Assembly: GCA_020636075.1 (NCBI GenBank)
Contig: JACJYO010000005.1
Span: 248,001 to 312,000, forward strand
DNA length: 64,000 bases
Direction of reading: 5' to 3'
Source: Lewinellaceae bacterium
GTDB lineage: Bacteria > Bacteroidota > Bacteroidia > Chitinophagales > Saprospiraceae
Each line of letters starts with the position of its first letter. Position 1 is the stretch's first letter. Below the pieces are notes generated by a model. That model did no database searches. It saw only the letters and a list, made by a program, of their open reading frames with translations, and was not told the origin of the DNA. Positions 1 through 8,989 of the stretch are shown piece after piece. Made by a program: the position numbers and the translations under genes.

Positions 1-28
1 TGCCCTTTTGTTTGGAAAAATAAGCCAT
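1..28 (-). CDS. Possible 5' fragment of a gene cut by the window start
   Basis: On the minus strand an ATG at 28 opens a frame reading MAYFSKQKG before the window ends. A CAACTTTG element lies just upstream, close to the Bacteroidota -7 form. The stretch follows the stop of the large T9SS gene in the same direction. Nine residues are too few to assign a family, and this may not be a gene. Confidence 0.22.
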
Positions 29-78
29 AGCGCAAAGTTGCCGTAAAATTTGCAGCGCCAAAAATAGAAATTACCCAA

Positions 79-3000
79 TCAATGCAATACCGTCAGCTGC
101 TTCCGGAACGCCCCCGTCGCCGTCTTTATCAAAATAGTATAGGTACCTGAGGAAACCTGGGCACAGGAAATCCCCCAGTCGGGCCCCGCGATGCCATTTT
201 GTTCCAATACCGATCTTCCGGCAACATCCAACAACCAGACTTGTGCTGCCGGATTGCCGGGGCCCCGGTATTGCAAATGCAGGAAATCGCTTGCCGGATT
301 GGGGAATATGTTCCAAAACGCTTCTGCTGAAATCACGGAGGTAGCCACCAGCGTATCCGTCACAGTAACATCCAATGTACTGGTGCATCCGTTTGCGGTG
401 CCTGTTGCCAATAAAGTGTATACCCCGGCAAACAAACTATCCAGATCCTCTGCGGTTGAAAACAAAACATTGTCGAGGTACCAGTCTACCGTGTAGGCGC
501 CGGAAAACGCAATGGAAACATCGATTGCGCCAAGGCCCTGTCCGTTTTGATCAGACACCAACTGTACCAGGCTTATTTCCGGCGTTTGAACATCTTCTAC
601 CACCGCGATCTCCACCTTCGTCTCGCAGCCAAGTATTGTATTTGGCAGGGCAAAACTATATGCGCCCGGTGTCGAGATCCAGGTTGGCGGAAACCCTGGC
701 AGCTGGGGTAGTTCAATCAAAATACTGTCAGTTGCACAAGTCAATGTATCGGATTGCAGTGTAATCAGCACTGTTGACGTATCCGCAAGTACCAACGCCG
801 TATCGACGCTGGTGCAGCCGTTGGGCGCCGTTACGACGAGCGTATAAACCCCGGGAAGTTCTGCCACCGGGTTGAAGCCTGGCGGTGGGAAGTCAATACC
901 CGGCCCCGACCAGGCCATTGTGAATATCGCAGCCTGCGATGTTCCGGTGAGTTGTACCTGCGGGTGTGCGCAGGAAAGTACGCCACCGACAGCCATTGCA
1001 CCGGGTGATGTGGTGTCCTGCCCGATAATAAATGATGCCACACTCGAGCATCCATTAATACCCGAAACCGCCGTTACAGTATAAACGCCCGGCTCGCTGA
1101 CCGTCAGATTTGCCGAATCCGACATAAATCCGTTGGGGCCTTGCCACATAAACGTTACCTGTGAAGGCATCGATACTACCTGCAAGGCAACAGTGGGATT
1201 GCTGCAGGTGAGCGGGCCCGGAGGCGGTGTGAGAATAATTTGGGGTAATTGCGCATCGGAATAGACTATAGCCGTTGCTACTGCCATACAACCATTAACC
1301 GGGTTGGTGACCGTCACCATGTACGGGCCTTCCATCATGACGGTCGGATTTTGAAGGTCCGAACTAAAATTGCCCGGCCCCGTCCAGGCGAACAGTGCAT
1401 TTTGAATATCGGTCGTACAACTTAGCGCCACCGTTGGCTGGTCGCAGCGCAAGGTGTCATCGGCGACTTCTACCGTGGGTATACTGGTATCCACCTGTAC
1501 CGTTACCGTATCGCTGGACGTGCAGCCGTTTGGCGCGGTTGCGGTTACGAGAAAAGCCAGACCAAAACCGAGATCTTCCCAGGTACAAATTGAACCGGGG
1601 ATGTCCACCGAGCAATGTTGCATACCCGTTGGGGTAAGACAGGTAATTGGATCGACATACGCGGTAATTACGGGTATTTGAAAATCCGCCAGCACTTGAA
1701 ATTCCGTGGTAGCCGTGCAGCCGTTCGGCCCGGTTACCTGCAACTGGTAGGTGCCCGGAACCTCCACCACCGGTTCCGGGTCGTTTGGATTGCCAATACC
1801 CGGCCCCGACCATTGACAATTCGAAATTGGGCCCAAGCAAAGTAACTGCGCAACAGGATTTATACAATTCAGTAATATATCATTGAATACAGGTACAGGA
1901 GGAGCCGATTTATCTTCAAGCACCTCTGCCGTAGCGGTAGCGGTACAGCCGGTTTGCGGATCAGTCACCGTCAGAATATAAAGGCCCGGGGCAGTAACCG
2001 TAGGCGCCATTTCCGTTGAACTAAACCCATCGGGGCCCGACCAGGCGAACAATACACCGGCTGTACTGGATGACCCGGATAGTTGAATGCTGGGTTGGCT
2101 ACAGGTTAAGACACCTCCGGTAGCGGCGGCACTTGGCGGTGCGCCTTCAACAATTGTAATTGAATCTGTGGCAACGCAAATTTTTCCATTAGCAGATACG
2201 GTCACCATTAAAATATAGGTGCCTGATTCTGGCACGGTTAGAAGATTACCTGAAGCGAGGACAGTTCCATCGAGGCGTTTCCAGGATTTGGTGCCGGCAC
2301 TGGCGGCAGAATTTAGCACTACGGGCAAACTACTGCACAGTGGATCGCTCTCCGGTATGATTTCTGCGATGGGCTCCAATAAAAATATAATGAAATTCAC
2401 CGTGGAGTCACAACCCGTGTAAGAGGTGCATATTTTCGAAAAATTGCCAGCGGTTTTAAAAGCCTCTCCACAAACAAGAACAGAATCGCCGGCGCAAATT
2501 GCTTCTGGTGCTTTGAAAAACACAATCGGGTTTCGAATAATAACTTGTTGGCAAACAACACTATCGCAGCCCAGATATGAAGAAAAAGTAACACAATGAA
2601 TAGCAGAGGTTGTACAAACGTCTCCCCAAGGCAGTACATATGGGGCATCTTCGGCGCAAATGGTTACCGTGGGAAGCATTGTGGGTGGAATAGGTTGTGA
2701 AACCAGGTTTTTAACCGAAGTGGTCCCGTCCTTGCATGCATTGAAAGGGGTAACAAAAATTTGCCCGCCATTGGCATTTGCTGTCACCGTCACCTGATTG
2801 CTGCCTACGCCTACCCCCGTATAAGTTCCGGGCATCCCGTTCACCAACCAGCCCACCGGCACTTGCCAGGTATACCCTGCGGCCCCAACCACAGGCGCCA
2901 CACTGTACGTAACTGTGGCACCGGGGCAAAGGGTTGCCGGGCCTGTTATCGGTCCGGTAATACCCATAGCGGGTGGCAACCCGGCCATCGGCGGGCCCAC

Positions 3001-4176
3001 GGCCACTGAAAAGTCACACTGATCGCCGAGATAGCCGTCAATCATCAAAAAGTATTGCTGATAGGGTTCCAGCAAGGCTGTCAGGACCAATGTGTCAGCC
3101 GCACCACCAGCCATGCCAGCCGCACAAACAAGCGGCGGCTCCGAACAATTTTGATACACAGCAGCCTGCAGGCCATCTCCATTGGTGCAATTTGACGCAG
3201 AAATTTTAAACGTTGCACCAGTCGTGCCAGCCACAAAACCGATCCATTGGTTGTTTTCCACCGCACCGCAAAAACCTGGCGCCGGGTCGGCCGAATAACC
3301 GGCTGTGGTACCGGTATACCCCATGAAATTGCAAAAAATACAGGCATCGCCACAATTATCGGCAGCCGGCAGATCGGATGCTGAACAGGGGGATGCCAGC
3401 GGCGCTGTACCGATATAAATGCGTTGTTCAGAAACAAGACTTTGCGAACAGGCATTTTGAGCCTGCACACCCAACACAGCAGATTCGTTGCCGAAGGTGA
3501 CGGTCACCTGCCGGCCCGCCGGCGCAGCGAGTTCTACCGGAGGCGTTTGGCCATTTATTTTAACACTTCCCGGTCCCGTCCACCTATAACTGGTCGCATA
3601 AGGCACCGAATCTAAGGCATAAACCTGAGTGCTTTGTTCTACCACTACCCTTGGCCCTTTGATCAATCCGATCGAGTCAAGTTGCATATTGAAAACCGCA
3701 CCGGCAGGGCTTGTTGAAATATGGAAATTACAGGCATCGCCGGTAAAACCATTGATCATCAAAAAATACGGTTGGCCTGGTATGAGCAGTGCTGTTAGCG
3801 AACGAACCTGATCACCGCCTCCAGCCTGACCCGGCGTACAGGCAATTGGGGGGGCTAAACAGTCGGCGTACAACGCAATTTCCAGGCCGTTGTCCTGTTG
3901 GCAATTGTATGGCATTACATCAATTGCAATACTATCGGCGTCGGCGATAAATCCCAGCCATTGATCGTTTTGCACCATGCCGCAAAAGCCGGTGGCCGGG
4001 CTTGCCGTATAACCTGCCGTTTGACCAACATAGCCATCCAACTGGCAAAAAAAACAAGCGTTGGCACATGCATCGGCAGCTGGAGTAGCGCCGGGATGGC
4101 AAACTGGTAAAACTTGAGCAACAAGGAATATGGATTGGAAAACCAATCCCAGGCAGAGGAAAATCGCTTTGTTCAT
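79..4176 (-). CDS. Large secreted multidomain protein with T9SS type A sorting domain
   Basis: A 1365-residue secreted protein. Residues 1-21 (MNKAIFLCLGLVFQSIFLVA) are a signal peptide. Two tandem, clearly related cysteine-rich modules of about 130 residues (roughly 24-155 and 262-395) share motifs such as GYTASPATGFCG / GYSADPAPGFCG and YFLMINGF / YFLMIDGY. A PKD/Ig-like segment follows, then about seven Ig-like repeats of 75-80 residues, each opening with a Cys-x-x-Pro type motif and closing with an LTVT...NGCT strand; the paired Cys suggest one disulfide per repeat. The C-terminus (NIFPNPASDFLHL, then a GRSVLEQ strand) is a T9SS type A sorting domain, so export across the outer membrane and surface attachment or release is expected. 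A role as adhesin or matrix protein is inference; no catalytic domain was recognised. Confidence 0.9.
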   Translation of the reverse strand: MNKAIFLCLGLVFQSIFLVAQVLPVCHPGATPAADACANACFFCQLDGYVGQTAGYTASPATGFCGMVQNDQWLGFIADADSIAIDVMPYNCQQDNGLEIALYADCLAPPIACTPGQAGGGDQVRSLTALLIPGQPYFLMINGFTGDACNFHISTSPAGAVFNMQLDSIGLIKGPRVVVEQSTQVYALDSVPYATSYRWTGPGSVKINGQTPPVELAAPAGRQVTVTFGNESAVLGVQAQNACSQSLVSEQRIYIGTAPLASPCSASDLPAADNCGDACIFCNFMGYTGTTAGYSADPAPGFCGAVENNQWIGFVAGTTGATFKISASNCTNGDGLQAAVYQNCSEPPLVCAAGMAGGAADTLVLTALLEPYQQYFLMIDGYLGDQCDFSVAVGPPMAGLPPAMGITGPITGPATLCPGATVTYSVAPVVGAAGYTWQVPVGWLVNGMPGTYTGVGVGSNQVTVTANANGGQIFVTPFNACKDGTTSVKNLVSQPIPPTMLPTVTICAEDAPYVLPWGDVCTTSAIHCVTFSSYLGCDSVVCQQVIIRNPIVFFKAPEAICAGDSVLVCGEAFKTAGNFSKICTSYTGCDSTVNFIIFLLEPIAEIIPESDPLCSSLPVVLNSAASAGTKSWKRLDGTVLASGNLLTVPESGTYILMVTVSANGKICVATDSITIVEGAPPSAAATGGVLTCSQPSIQLSGSSSTAGVLFAWSGPDGFSSTEMAPTVTAPGLYILTVTDPQTGCTATATAEVLEDKSAPPVPVFNDILLNCINPVAQLLCLGPISNCQWSGPGIGNPNDPEPVVEVPGTYQLQVTGPNGCTATTEFQVLADFQIPVITAYVDPITCLTPTGMQHCSVDIPGSICTWEDLGFGLAFLVTATAPNGCTSSDTVTVQVDTSIPTVEVADDTLRCDQPTVALSCTTDIQNALFAWTGPGNFSSDLQNPTVMMEGPYMVTVTNPVNGCMAVATAIVYSDAQLPQIILTPPPGPLTCSNPTVALQVVSMPSQVTFMWQGPNGFMSDSANLTVSEPGVYTVTAVSGINGCSSVASFIIGQDTTSPGAMAVGGVLSCAHPQVQLTGTSQAAIFTMAWSGPGIDFPPPGFNPVAELPGVYTLVVTAPNGCTSVDTALVLADTSTVLITLQSDTLTCATDSILIELPQLPGFPPTWISTPGAYSFALPNTILGCETKVEIAVVEDVQTPEISLVQLVSDQNGQGLGAIDVSIAFSGAYTVDWYLDNVLFSTAEDLDSLFAGVYTLLATGTANGCTSTLDVTVTDTLVATSVISAEAFWNIFPNPASDFLHLQYRGPGNPAAQVWLLDVAGRSVLEQNGIAGPDWGISCAQVSSGTYTILIKTATGAFRKQLTVLH

Positions 4177-4405
4177 AGGTGAGCAGGTTACATGTTGAGG
4201 AGGTTAGTTAGCAGGCTAAACTGTTAGGAAGATACATCGTGCGGAAGAATTGCTGTTGGTTCCCGGAGCATTAACATTTCCGGCACAGGATGCCCCCGGA
4301 AATAAAAAATACGCGCATAATCAAAAAAGCCGCATCTTTGCAGCCGAATTCTCACCGTCCGACAAGACCCCGAAACGGATATTTTTATTTGACGCAACGT
4401 TTTTA

Positions 4406-6100
4406 ATGACTGCTTTTAAAGAATTAGGCCTCGAAGAGGCCTTGCTGCAGGGTATTGCTGCCCTGGGCTTCGAAACCCCCACCCCTGTACAGGAACTAGT
4501 AATTCCCACCGCACTTCAAACCAACGAAGATCTTATTGCACTGGCACAAACCGGCACCGGCAAAACAGCTGCGTTCGGCTTGCCCCTGCTGCAACGCATT
4601 GACCCTGCTGAAAAAAATGTGCAGGCGCTCATTCTTTGCCCAACCCGCGAATTGTGTGTTCAAGTGGCAAAAGACCTGGAAAGTTATTCCCAATATGCCC
4701 ACCACTATAAGGTAGTGGCCGTGTATGGCGGCGCCAGCATCGAAACACAGGTGCGTAAGATCAAAGCCGGCGCCCAGATTATTGTGGCTACACCGGGCCG
4801 CCTGGTCGATTTGCTGGTACGGCAAGTTGCGCGGCTCGACAAGGTTTCGCGTATTGTACTCGATGAGGCCGATGAAATGCTCAACATGGGTTTCAAAGAT
4901 GCCGTGGACATGATTTTGGAAGCGGTGGAAAATCGCCAATCCATCTGGCTTTTCTCCGCTACCATGCCGCGTGAGGTGCGAGCCATTGCCTCCACCTACA
5001 TGCGCAATCCGCTCGAACTCAATGTCGGTCAGCACAATCAAATTAATGCCGACATCGAACATCAGTATTTTGTTTGCCATTCCGCCGATCGATATGCTGC
5101 ACTCAAGCGCATCGTTGACGCTACCCCCGGCATTTACGGTCTCGTCTTTTGCCGCACCCGAAGCGATACCAAAGAAATCGCCGAGCAAATGATCCGCGAC
5201 GGGTACAATGCCGACGCGCTCCATGGCGATCTCGTACAGTCGGACCGCGACCGCGTTATGCAGCGTTTCCGCGAACGCAACCTTCAGCTGCTTATCGCCA
5301 CCGATGTGGCAGCCCGCGGTATTGATGTGAGCGACATTTCGCACGTGATCAATTACGGCCTGCCCGATGAGATCGAAGTGTACACGCACCGCAGCGGCCG
5401 CACCGGCCGGGCCGGACGCAAAGGCATTTCGATCAGCATTATCACCCCGAAGTTTGAAGAAAAGATCCGGCAGATCGAGCGTCGTACAAAATCCACGTTT
5501 GCTAAAATGACGATCCCGACCGGCTATGAGGTTTGTGAAAGTCAGTTGTTCCACATCATCCAGAACATCCACGACCAGGAAGTTCAGCATGCCGAGATCG
5601 AACCCTTTTTACCCCGGGTATACGAAGCACTGAAGGATTTGTCAAAAGAAGAACTGATCAAGCGTTTTGCCAGTGTGGAGTTTAACCGCTTCCTTTCCTA
5701 CTACCGGAATGCACCCGACATCAACCTCCGGGGGAGCGGCAAAGACCGAAAAAACAGTCGGAACGATCAGGCAGGCTCCAACGGCTCCATGCAGCGGCTG
5801 TTTGTCAATATCGGCCTCATGGATGGTATCAATAAAAAAGACTTCCTGCAATTGCTGATCCGCGAATTTCGCGTACCCAAACCGGCTATTGGCGGCATCG
5901 ACATTAAAAAGTCGTACATGCACTTTGATATTGAGCACACCTTCAGCCGCGATGTACGCCGTGGTCTGGAGGAGTTTGACATCAATGGCCGGCGTGTGAA
6001 AGTGAATGAGGCCAAGCCAATGCCCGAAAAATTTGACAAAAAGGCGAAGGACAAAAAGTTTGGCGGGAAGAAGGCACAGGGGCGGAAAAAAGCCTATTGA
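4406..6100 (+). CDS. DEAD-box ATP-dependent RNA helicase with DbpA-type RNA-binding C-terminus
   Basis: A 564-residue cytoplasmic RNA helicase with all core motifs in order: Q motif (FETPTPVQ), AQTGTGKT (Walker A), PTRELC, TPGR, DEAD, SAT, VFCRTR, ATDVAARGID and HRSGRTGRAGRKG. The last ~110 residues (VNIGLMDGINKKDFLQLL, then a YMHFDI strand) match the DbpA/CsdA RRM-like domain that binds structured rRNA, and the tail is Lys/Gly rich. This fits ribosome assembly or cold-stress RNA remodelling. The frame stays open upstream to 4250, but the conserved part begins at MTAFKELGLEEALLQGI, so 4406 is preferred. Choosing between DeaD/CsdA and DbpA orthology needs phylogeny, so no symbol is given. Confidence 0.95.
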   Translation: MTAFKELGLEEALLQGIAALGFETPTPVQELVIPTALQTNEDLIALAQTGTGKTAAFGLPLLQRIDPAEKNVQALILCPTRELCVQVAKDLESYSQYAHHYKVVAVYGGASIETQVRKIKAGAQIIVATPGRLVDLLVRQVARLDKVSRIVLDEADEMLNMGFKDAVDMILEAVENRQSIWLFSATMPREVRAIASTYMRNPLELNVGQHNQINADIEHQYFVCHSADRYAALKRIVDATPGIYGLVFCRTRSDTKEIAEQMIRDGYNADALHGDLVQSDRDRVMQRFRERNLQLLIATDVAARGIDVSDISHVINYGLPDEIEVYTHRSGRTGRAGRKGISISIITPKFEEKIRQIERRTKSTFAKMTIPTGYEVCESQLFHIIQNIHDQEVQHAEIEPFLPRVYEALKDLSKEELIKRFASVEFNRFLSYYRNAPDINLRGSGKDRKNSRNDQAGSNGSMQRLFVNIGLMDGINKKDFLQLLIREFRVPKPAIGGIDIKKSYMHFDIEHTFSRDVRRGLEEFDINGRRVKVNEAKPMPEKFDKKAKDKKFGGKKAQGRKKAY

Positions 6101-6201
6101 AACAATAGTACCAGAGTTTGGAACAATAGTCCACGTTTTACTTTCCGGGAGCGCGCACCTTTGTTGCATGTATTGTGTCACACTTTAAATGATACGAAAC
6201 C

Positions 6202-6591
6202 ATGGCAACTCAGGCAGTAAATTATCAGATATATCAGGATGTAAACAAATTGATCGCCATCCTGCATGAAGCAACAGCACAATTCCCCGCCAACTACCGC
6301 GGTACCCTTGGTCAGGAAATGCAACGTGGTGCCTTGAAGGTGGTCAATAGCGTGCACCAGTTGAATCAATCCCCCGGCGTGGCCGATAATTATTACCAGC
6401 TGCAGGACGATCTTGAAGTGCTAAAACTTAGCTTGGCCTTTGGGTTCAGGCTCAGTCTTATCGATACCAGCCTGAATACCCTGCTTACGCAATTGATCCG
6501 GTGCATCAGCGCACAAGTTACTGGCTGGCCCTTCTATAAAATTTCCAATGGCGTCGTCCAGAGCCACAACGTTGGCAAATTCGCAAATTGA
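6202..6591 (+). CDS. Avd-like four-helix-bundle protein (orphan)
   Basis: A 129-residue, mostly helical protein. The signature FPANYRGTLGQEMQRGALKV followed by a LQDDLEVLKLSL helix and QVTGW is the pattern of bacterial Avd-like proteins, the accessory four-helix bundles of diversity-generating retroelements, related to the S23 / 23S intervening-sequence family. In a retroelement Avd lies next to a reverse transcriptase and a template repeat; here the downstream neighbour is a convergent serine hydrolase and no reverse transcriptase is in the window. The residues after GW (FYKISNGVVQSHNVGKFAN) extend past the usual family end. A CACCTTTG element at 6157-6164 resembles a -7 box. It may be a domesticated stand-alone copy or a relic. 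Confidence 0.75.
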   Translation: MATQAVNYQIYQDVNKLIAILHEATAQFPANYRGTLGQEMQRGALKVVNSVHQLNQSPGVADNYYQLQDDLEVLKLSLAFGFRLSLIDTSLNTLLTQLIRCISAQVTGWPFYKISNGVVQSHNVGKFAN

Positions 6592-6625
6592 GTATGGCCA
6601 CAAGAAACGGTCACAGTGGATGCGA

Positions 6626-7855
6626 TCAACCCTTTTCACCCAAACGTTTTGTCGCAACATTTCCAGTAAATATGGCATTTGCCAATCCATGGAAATCGTA
6701 CAAAAACTGCATCTTTCGCAAATCGGTAAACTGGCTCAAAAAAATGCCGTAAACCCCGGTTTCCGGGTTCAGGAAAAAGTAGGTGAATGCAGCCCCGGGC
6801 CAGAAGCAATCGCCCTTATGGCCACCGTATTCCGTATCTTCCACCAATACGCCAAAGCCTAAACCAAAGCCCTGCCCGGGTGTGGAGATGTTGCCTACAC
6901 GCAAAGGAATATGGCTTTCGGGCAGATGGTTTTGCAACATTTGGCGTAGCGATTCCGGTTTCAGATACCGTTTGCCATCCCATTCGCCACCATTAACGAG
7001 CATTTTCACAAAACGGGCATAATCCGACAGGGTGGATACCAACCCGGTATTCCCACGCGGAAAAATGGTGCCCAGCACATTCGGACTCTCCTCCGGCGCA
7101 CGGCGGAGCTTCAGATCTGCGCCGTAAATAGCCGCCACGCGATCTGCTTTTTCCGGAGGCACTTTATACCCTGTATCGGTCATTCCCAGTGGGTCAAACA
7201 AGCGGGTTTGCAAAAACTGATCGATGGGCATACCGGAGGCCTGTTCGATCAAGCGCGCCAGCACGTCCGTGCTTAAGCCATAAGTCCAGCGGTCACCCGG
7301 GTGATGTGCCAGGGGAAGCTCGCCCAGGATTTGTACCAATTTATCCAGCGAAGCCGGATTTTCCGCAAAAGCTTCCCGGTAGGCGGCGCCTGTAGGAGAG
7401 GCGTCAAAATCACCCGAGGTGATGCCGCTGGTGTGCATAAACAAATCGCGCACAGTAATTGGCCGCCGCGGTGGCACGGTACCTTGCACTGCGTCGAAAA
7501 CATGCGTATTGATAAACGCAGGCAGGTACCGTCCAACCGGGTCGTCCAAACTGAATTTCCCCTCTTCCACTAACATCATGGCTGCAACACTGACAATAGG
7601 TTTCGTCATGGAAGCCATGCTGAAAAGTGTATTCAAGCGCATTGGACGCTGCTTCTCCCGGTCGGCCATGCCGTATACATCGGTGAACATCAGATTGCCT
7701 TCCGCCACCAACATCACGGTACCGGCCAGTTCGCCGCTGTCGATCAATTGGTGAAAATGCTGGGTCAGGACTTCAAATTTTTCACCCTGCTGCTGAGCAT
7801 GGGTCGGTGCAACCGCCCAAAAAATGGCAAGAATAAAGGGAAGTGTTGTTTTCAT
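6626..7855 (-). CDS. Serine hydrolase, beta-lactamase / penicillin-binding-protein-like (class C fold)
   Basis: A 409-residue exported protein with signal peptide MKTTLPFILAIFWAVAPTHA. The serine beta-lactamase family motifs are present: S82-M-T-K85 (SxxK, in LFSMASMTKP), a Tyr motif in TYGLSTD, and HKGD near the C-terminus in place of KTG. This is the esterase / D-aminopeptidase / class C-related group acting in the periplasm. Substrate cannot be predicted, and true beta-lactamase activity is not implied. The frame extends 26 codons upstream, but ATG at 7855 begins the signal peptide and sits 39 nt after a TACTTTTG -7 element. It is divergent from the GlxA-type regulator, whose start is 117 bp away, so co-regulation is possible. 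Confidence 0.9.
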   Translation of the reverse strand: MKTTLPFILAIFWAVAPTHAQQQGEKFEVLTQHFHQLIDSGELAGTVMLVAEGNLMFTDVYGMADREKQRPMRLNTLFSMASMTKPIVSVAAMMLVEEGKFSLDDPVGRYLPAFINTHVFDAVQGTVPPRRPITVRDLFMHTSGITSGDFDASPTGAAYREAFAENPASLDKLVQILGELPLAHHPGDRWTYGLSTDVLARLIEQASGMPIDQFLQTRLFDPLGMTDTGYKVPPEKADRVAAIYGADLKLRRAPEESPNVLGTIFPRGNTGLVSTLSDYARFVKMLVNGGEWDGKRYLKPESLRQMLQNHLPESHIPLRVGNISTPGQGFGLGFGVLVEDTEYGGHKGDCFWPGAAFTYFFLNPETGVYGIFLSQFTDLRKMQFLYDFHGLANAIFTGNVATKRLGEKG

Positions 7856-7893
7856 AGCGCAATTCCTGTTTATGTACTGGCTTGCAGTGAACA

Positions 7894-7901
7894 CAAAAGT
7901 A
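7894..7901 (-). promoter_or_regulatory. Putative -7 promoter element TACTTTTG for the serine hydrolase
   Basis: Read on the minus strand, TACTTTTG matches the Bacteroidota -7 consensus TAnnTTTG, 39 nt before the serine hydrolase ATG. No clear TTG -33 partner was found. Confidence 0.45.
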
Positions 7902-7928
7902 CCGCAGGCACCATACCGCAGGAATGTG

Positions 7929-7936
7929 TACATTTG
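7929..7936 (+). promoter_or_regulatory. Putative -7 promoter element TACATTTG for the GlxA-type regulator
   Basis: TACATTTG matches TAnnTTTG and lies 36 nt before the ATG at 7972, back to back with the minus-strand element of the neighbouring hydrolase. Confidence 0.45.
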
Positions 7937-7971
7937 CCATTAAACAGGGGCATTTGCGCCAAATGCTATTT

Positions 7972-8943
7972 ATGCGAAAAATTGCTATTCTGGTACCCAA
8001 AGGCGAAGTGATGCCATCCGCTGTGGTGGGCGCCTATTTGCTGCTGAAACAGGTAAATGAGCAACTCACCAGTATGGGTATGCCGCCCGCGTTTGACGTC
8101 GAACTGGTGGGTCACTCCGTACACAACCAACTGTACGATGGCGCCATATCGGTAAAAACCCACCGGCACTATACGCGTGCAGGCGGCTACGATTTGATAA
8201 TTGTACCGGGTTTTATTTGCGAAATGGAAGCCCCTGTACGCGAAAACGCGGGGCTCATTAAATGGATGCACCGGCAATACACCGAGCATGGCACCGAACT
8301 GGGCAGCATGTGCACGGGCGTTTTCCTGATCGCAGCCTCAGGCCTGCTCGACGGGCGAAAATGCACCACCCATTGGGCTTTCGAACAGGCCTTCCGGCAA
8401 GCCTTCCCAAAAGCCAACCTCCAACCCGAGCATATCGTGATCGATGACAACGGCCTGTACACCAGCGGCGGTGCCTATTCCTCGCTGAACCTTATTCTTT
8501 ACCTCATTGAAAAGTTTTGTGGTAAGGACCTTGCGGTTTGGGCATCAAAGGTGTTTCAGATAGACCTCGACCGGCGTTCGCAAAAACGCTTTGCAATTTT
8601 TCAGCAGCAAAAAGTCCATGTAGACGACCCTATCGCCGAAGCGCAGGAATACATCGAACAACATTACCCCGAGCCCCTCACCGTGCAGGCACTTGCCAGT
8701 CATTTTGCCTTCAGCCGGCGCAATTTTATCCGCCGGTTTAAGGAAGCCACCGGCAATACACCCATCGAATACATTCAGCGGGTGCGCATCGAAGCATCCA
8801 AGCGCCTGCTCGAAAACAGCCCGAAAAGTATCGGCGAGATCATGATGGAAACCGGCTACAGCGACAATAAATCCTTCCGGGCCCTATTCAAAAAATACAC
8901 AGGGTACGCGCCAAGTGTGTATCGCAGCCGGTACCAGCGTTAA
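7972..8943 (+). CDS. GlxA-family transcriptional regulator (DJ-1/PfpI domain + AraC-type HTH)
   Basis: A 323-residue DNA-binding regulator. Residues ~1-185 form a DJ-1/PfpI (glutamine amidotransferase-like) domain with the elbow LGSMCTGVFLIA carrying Cys114, then the GlxA-typical LLDGRKCTTHW. Residues ~215-320 are an AraC/XylS double helix-turn-helix, with FAFSRRNFIRRFKEATGNTP and ETGYSDNKSFRALFKKYTG. GlxA members usually sense a small metabolite and activate or repress a neighbouring operon; the effector is unknown. The divergent serine hydrolase is the obvious candidate target (inference). Two upstream in-frame starts (7924 and 7963) exist; 7972 matches the conserved N-terminus MRKIAILVPKG. 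Confidence 0.93.
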   Translation: MRKIAILVPKGEVMPSAVVGAYLLLKQVNEQLTSMGMPPAFDVELVGHSVHNQLYDGAISVKTHRHYTRAGGYDLIIVPGFICEMEAPVRENAGLIKWMHRQYTEHGTELGSMCTGVFLIAASGLLDGRKCTTHWAFEQAFRQAFPKANLQPEHIVIDDNGLYTSGGAYSSLNLILYLIEKFCGKDLAVWASKVFQIDLDRRSQKRFAIFQQQKVHVDDPIAEAQEYIEQHYPEPLTVQALASHFAFSRRNFIRRFKEATGNTPIEYIQRVRIEASKRLLENSPKSIGEIMMETGYSDNKSFRALFKKYTGYAPSVYRSRYQR

Positions 8944-8973
8944 GGAAAGATTTAACCGGGGGAATCTTTTTCC
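8944..8973. terminator. Weak hairpin between convergent genes
   Basis: Arms AAAGATT (8946-8952) and AATCTTT (8963-8969) flank a GC-rich loop and are followed by a short T-run. The hairpin lies just after the regulator stop and before the end of the convergent T9SS gene, so it could serve both strands. Confidence 0.4.
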
Positions 8974-8989
8974 GCTTTTTAAAACATGC

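Noticed and set aside
4496..5590. A 364-codon minus-strand frame inside the RNA helicase
   Set aside because: Antisense shadow of a gene with every DEAD-box motif intact.
6626..7855. Serine hydrolase as an antibiotic-resistance beta-lactamase
   Set aside because: SxxK is present but the family is broad (esterases, peptidases), and KTG is replaced by HKG; resistance cannot be claimed.
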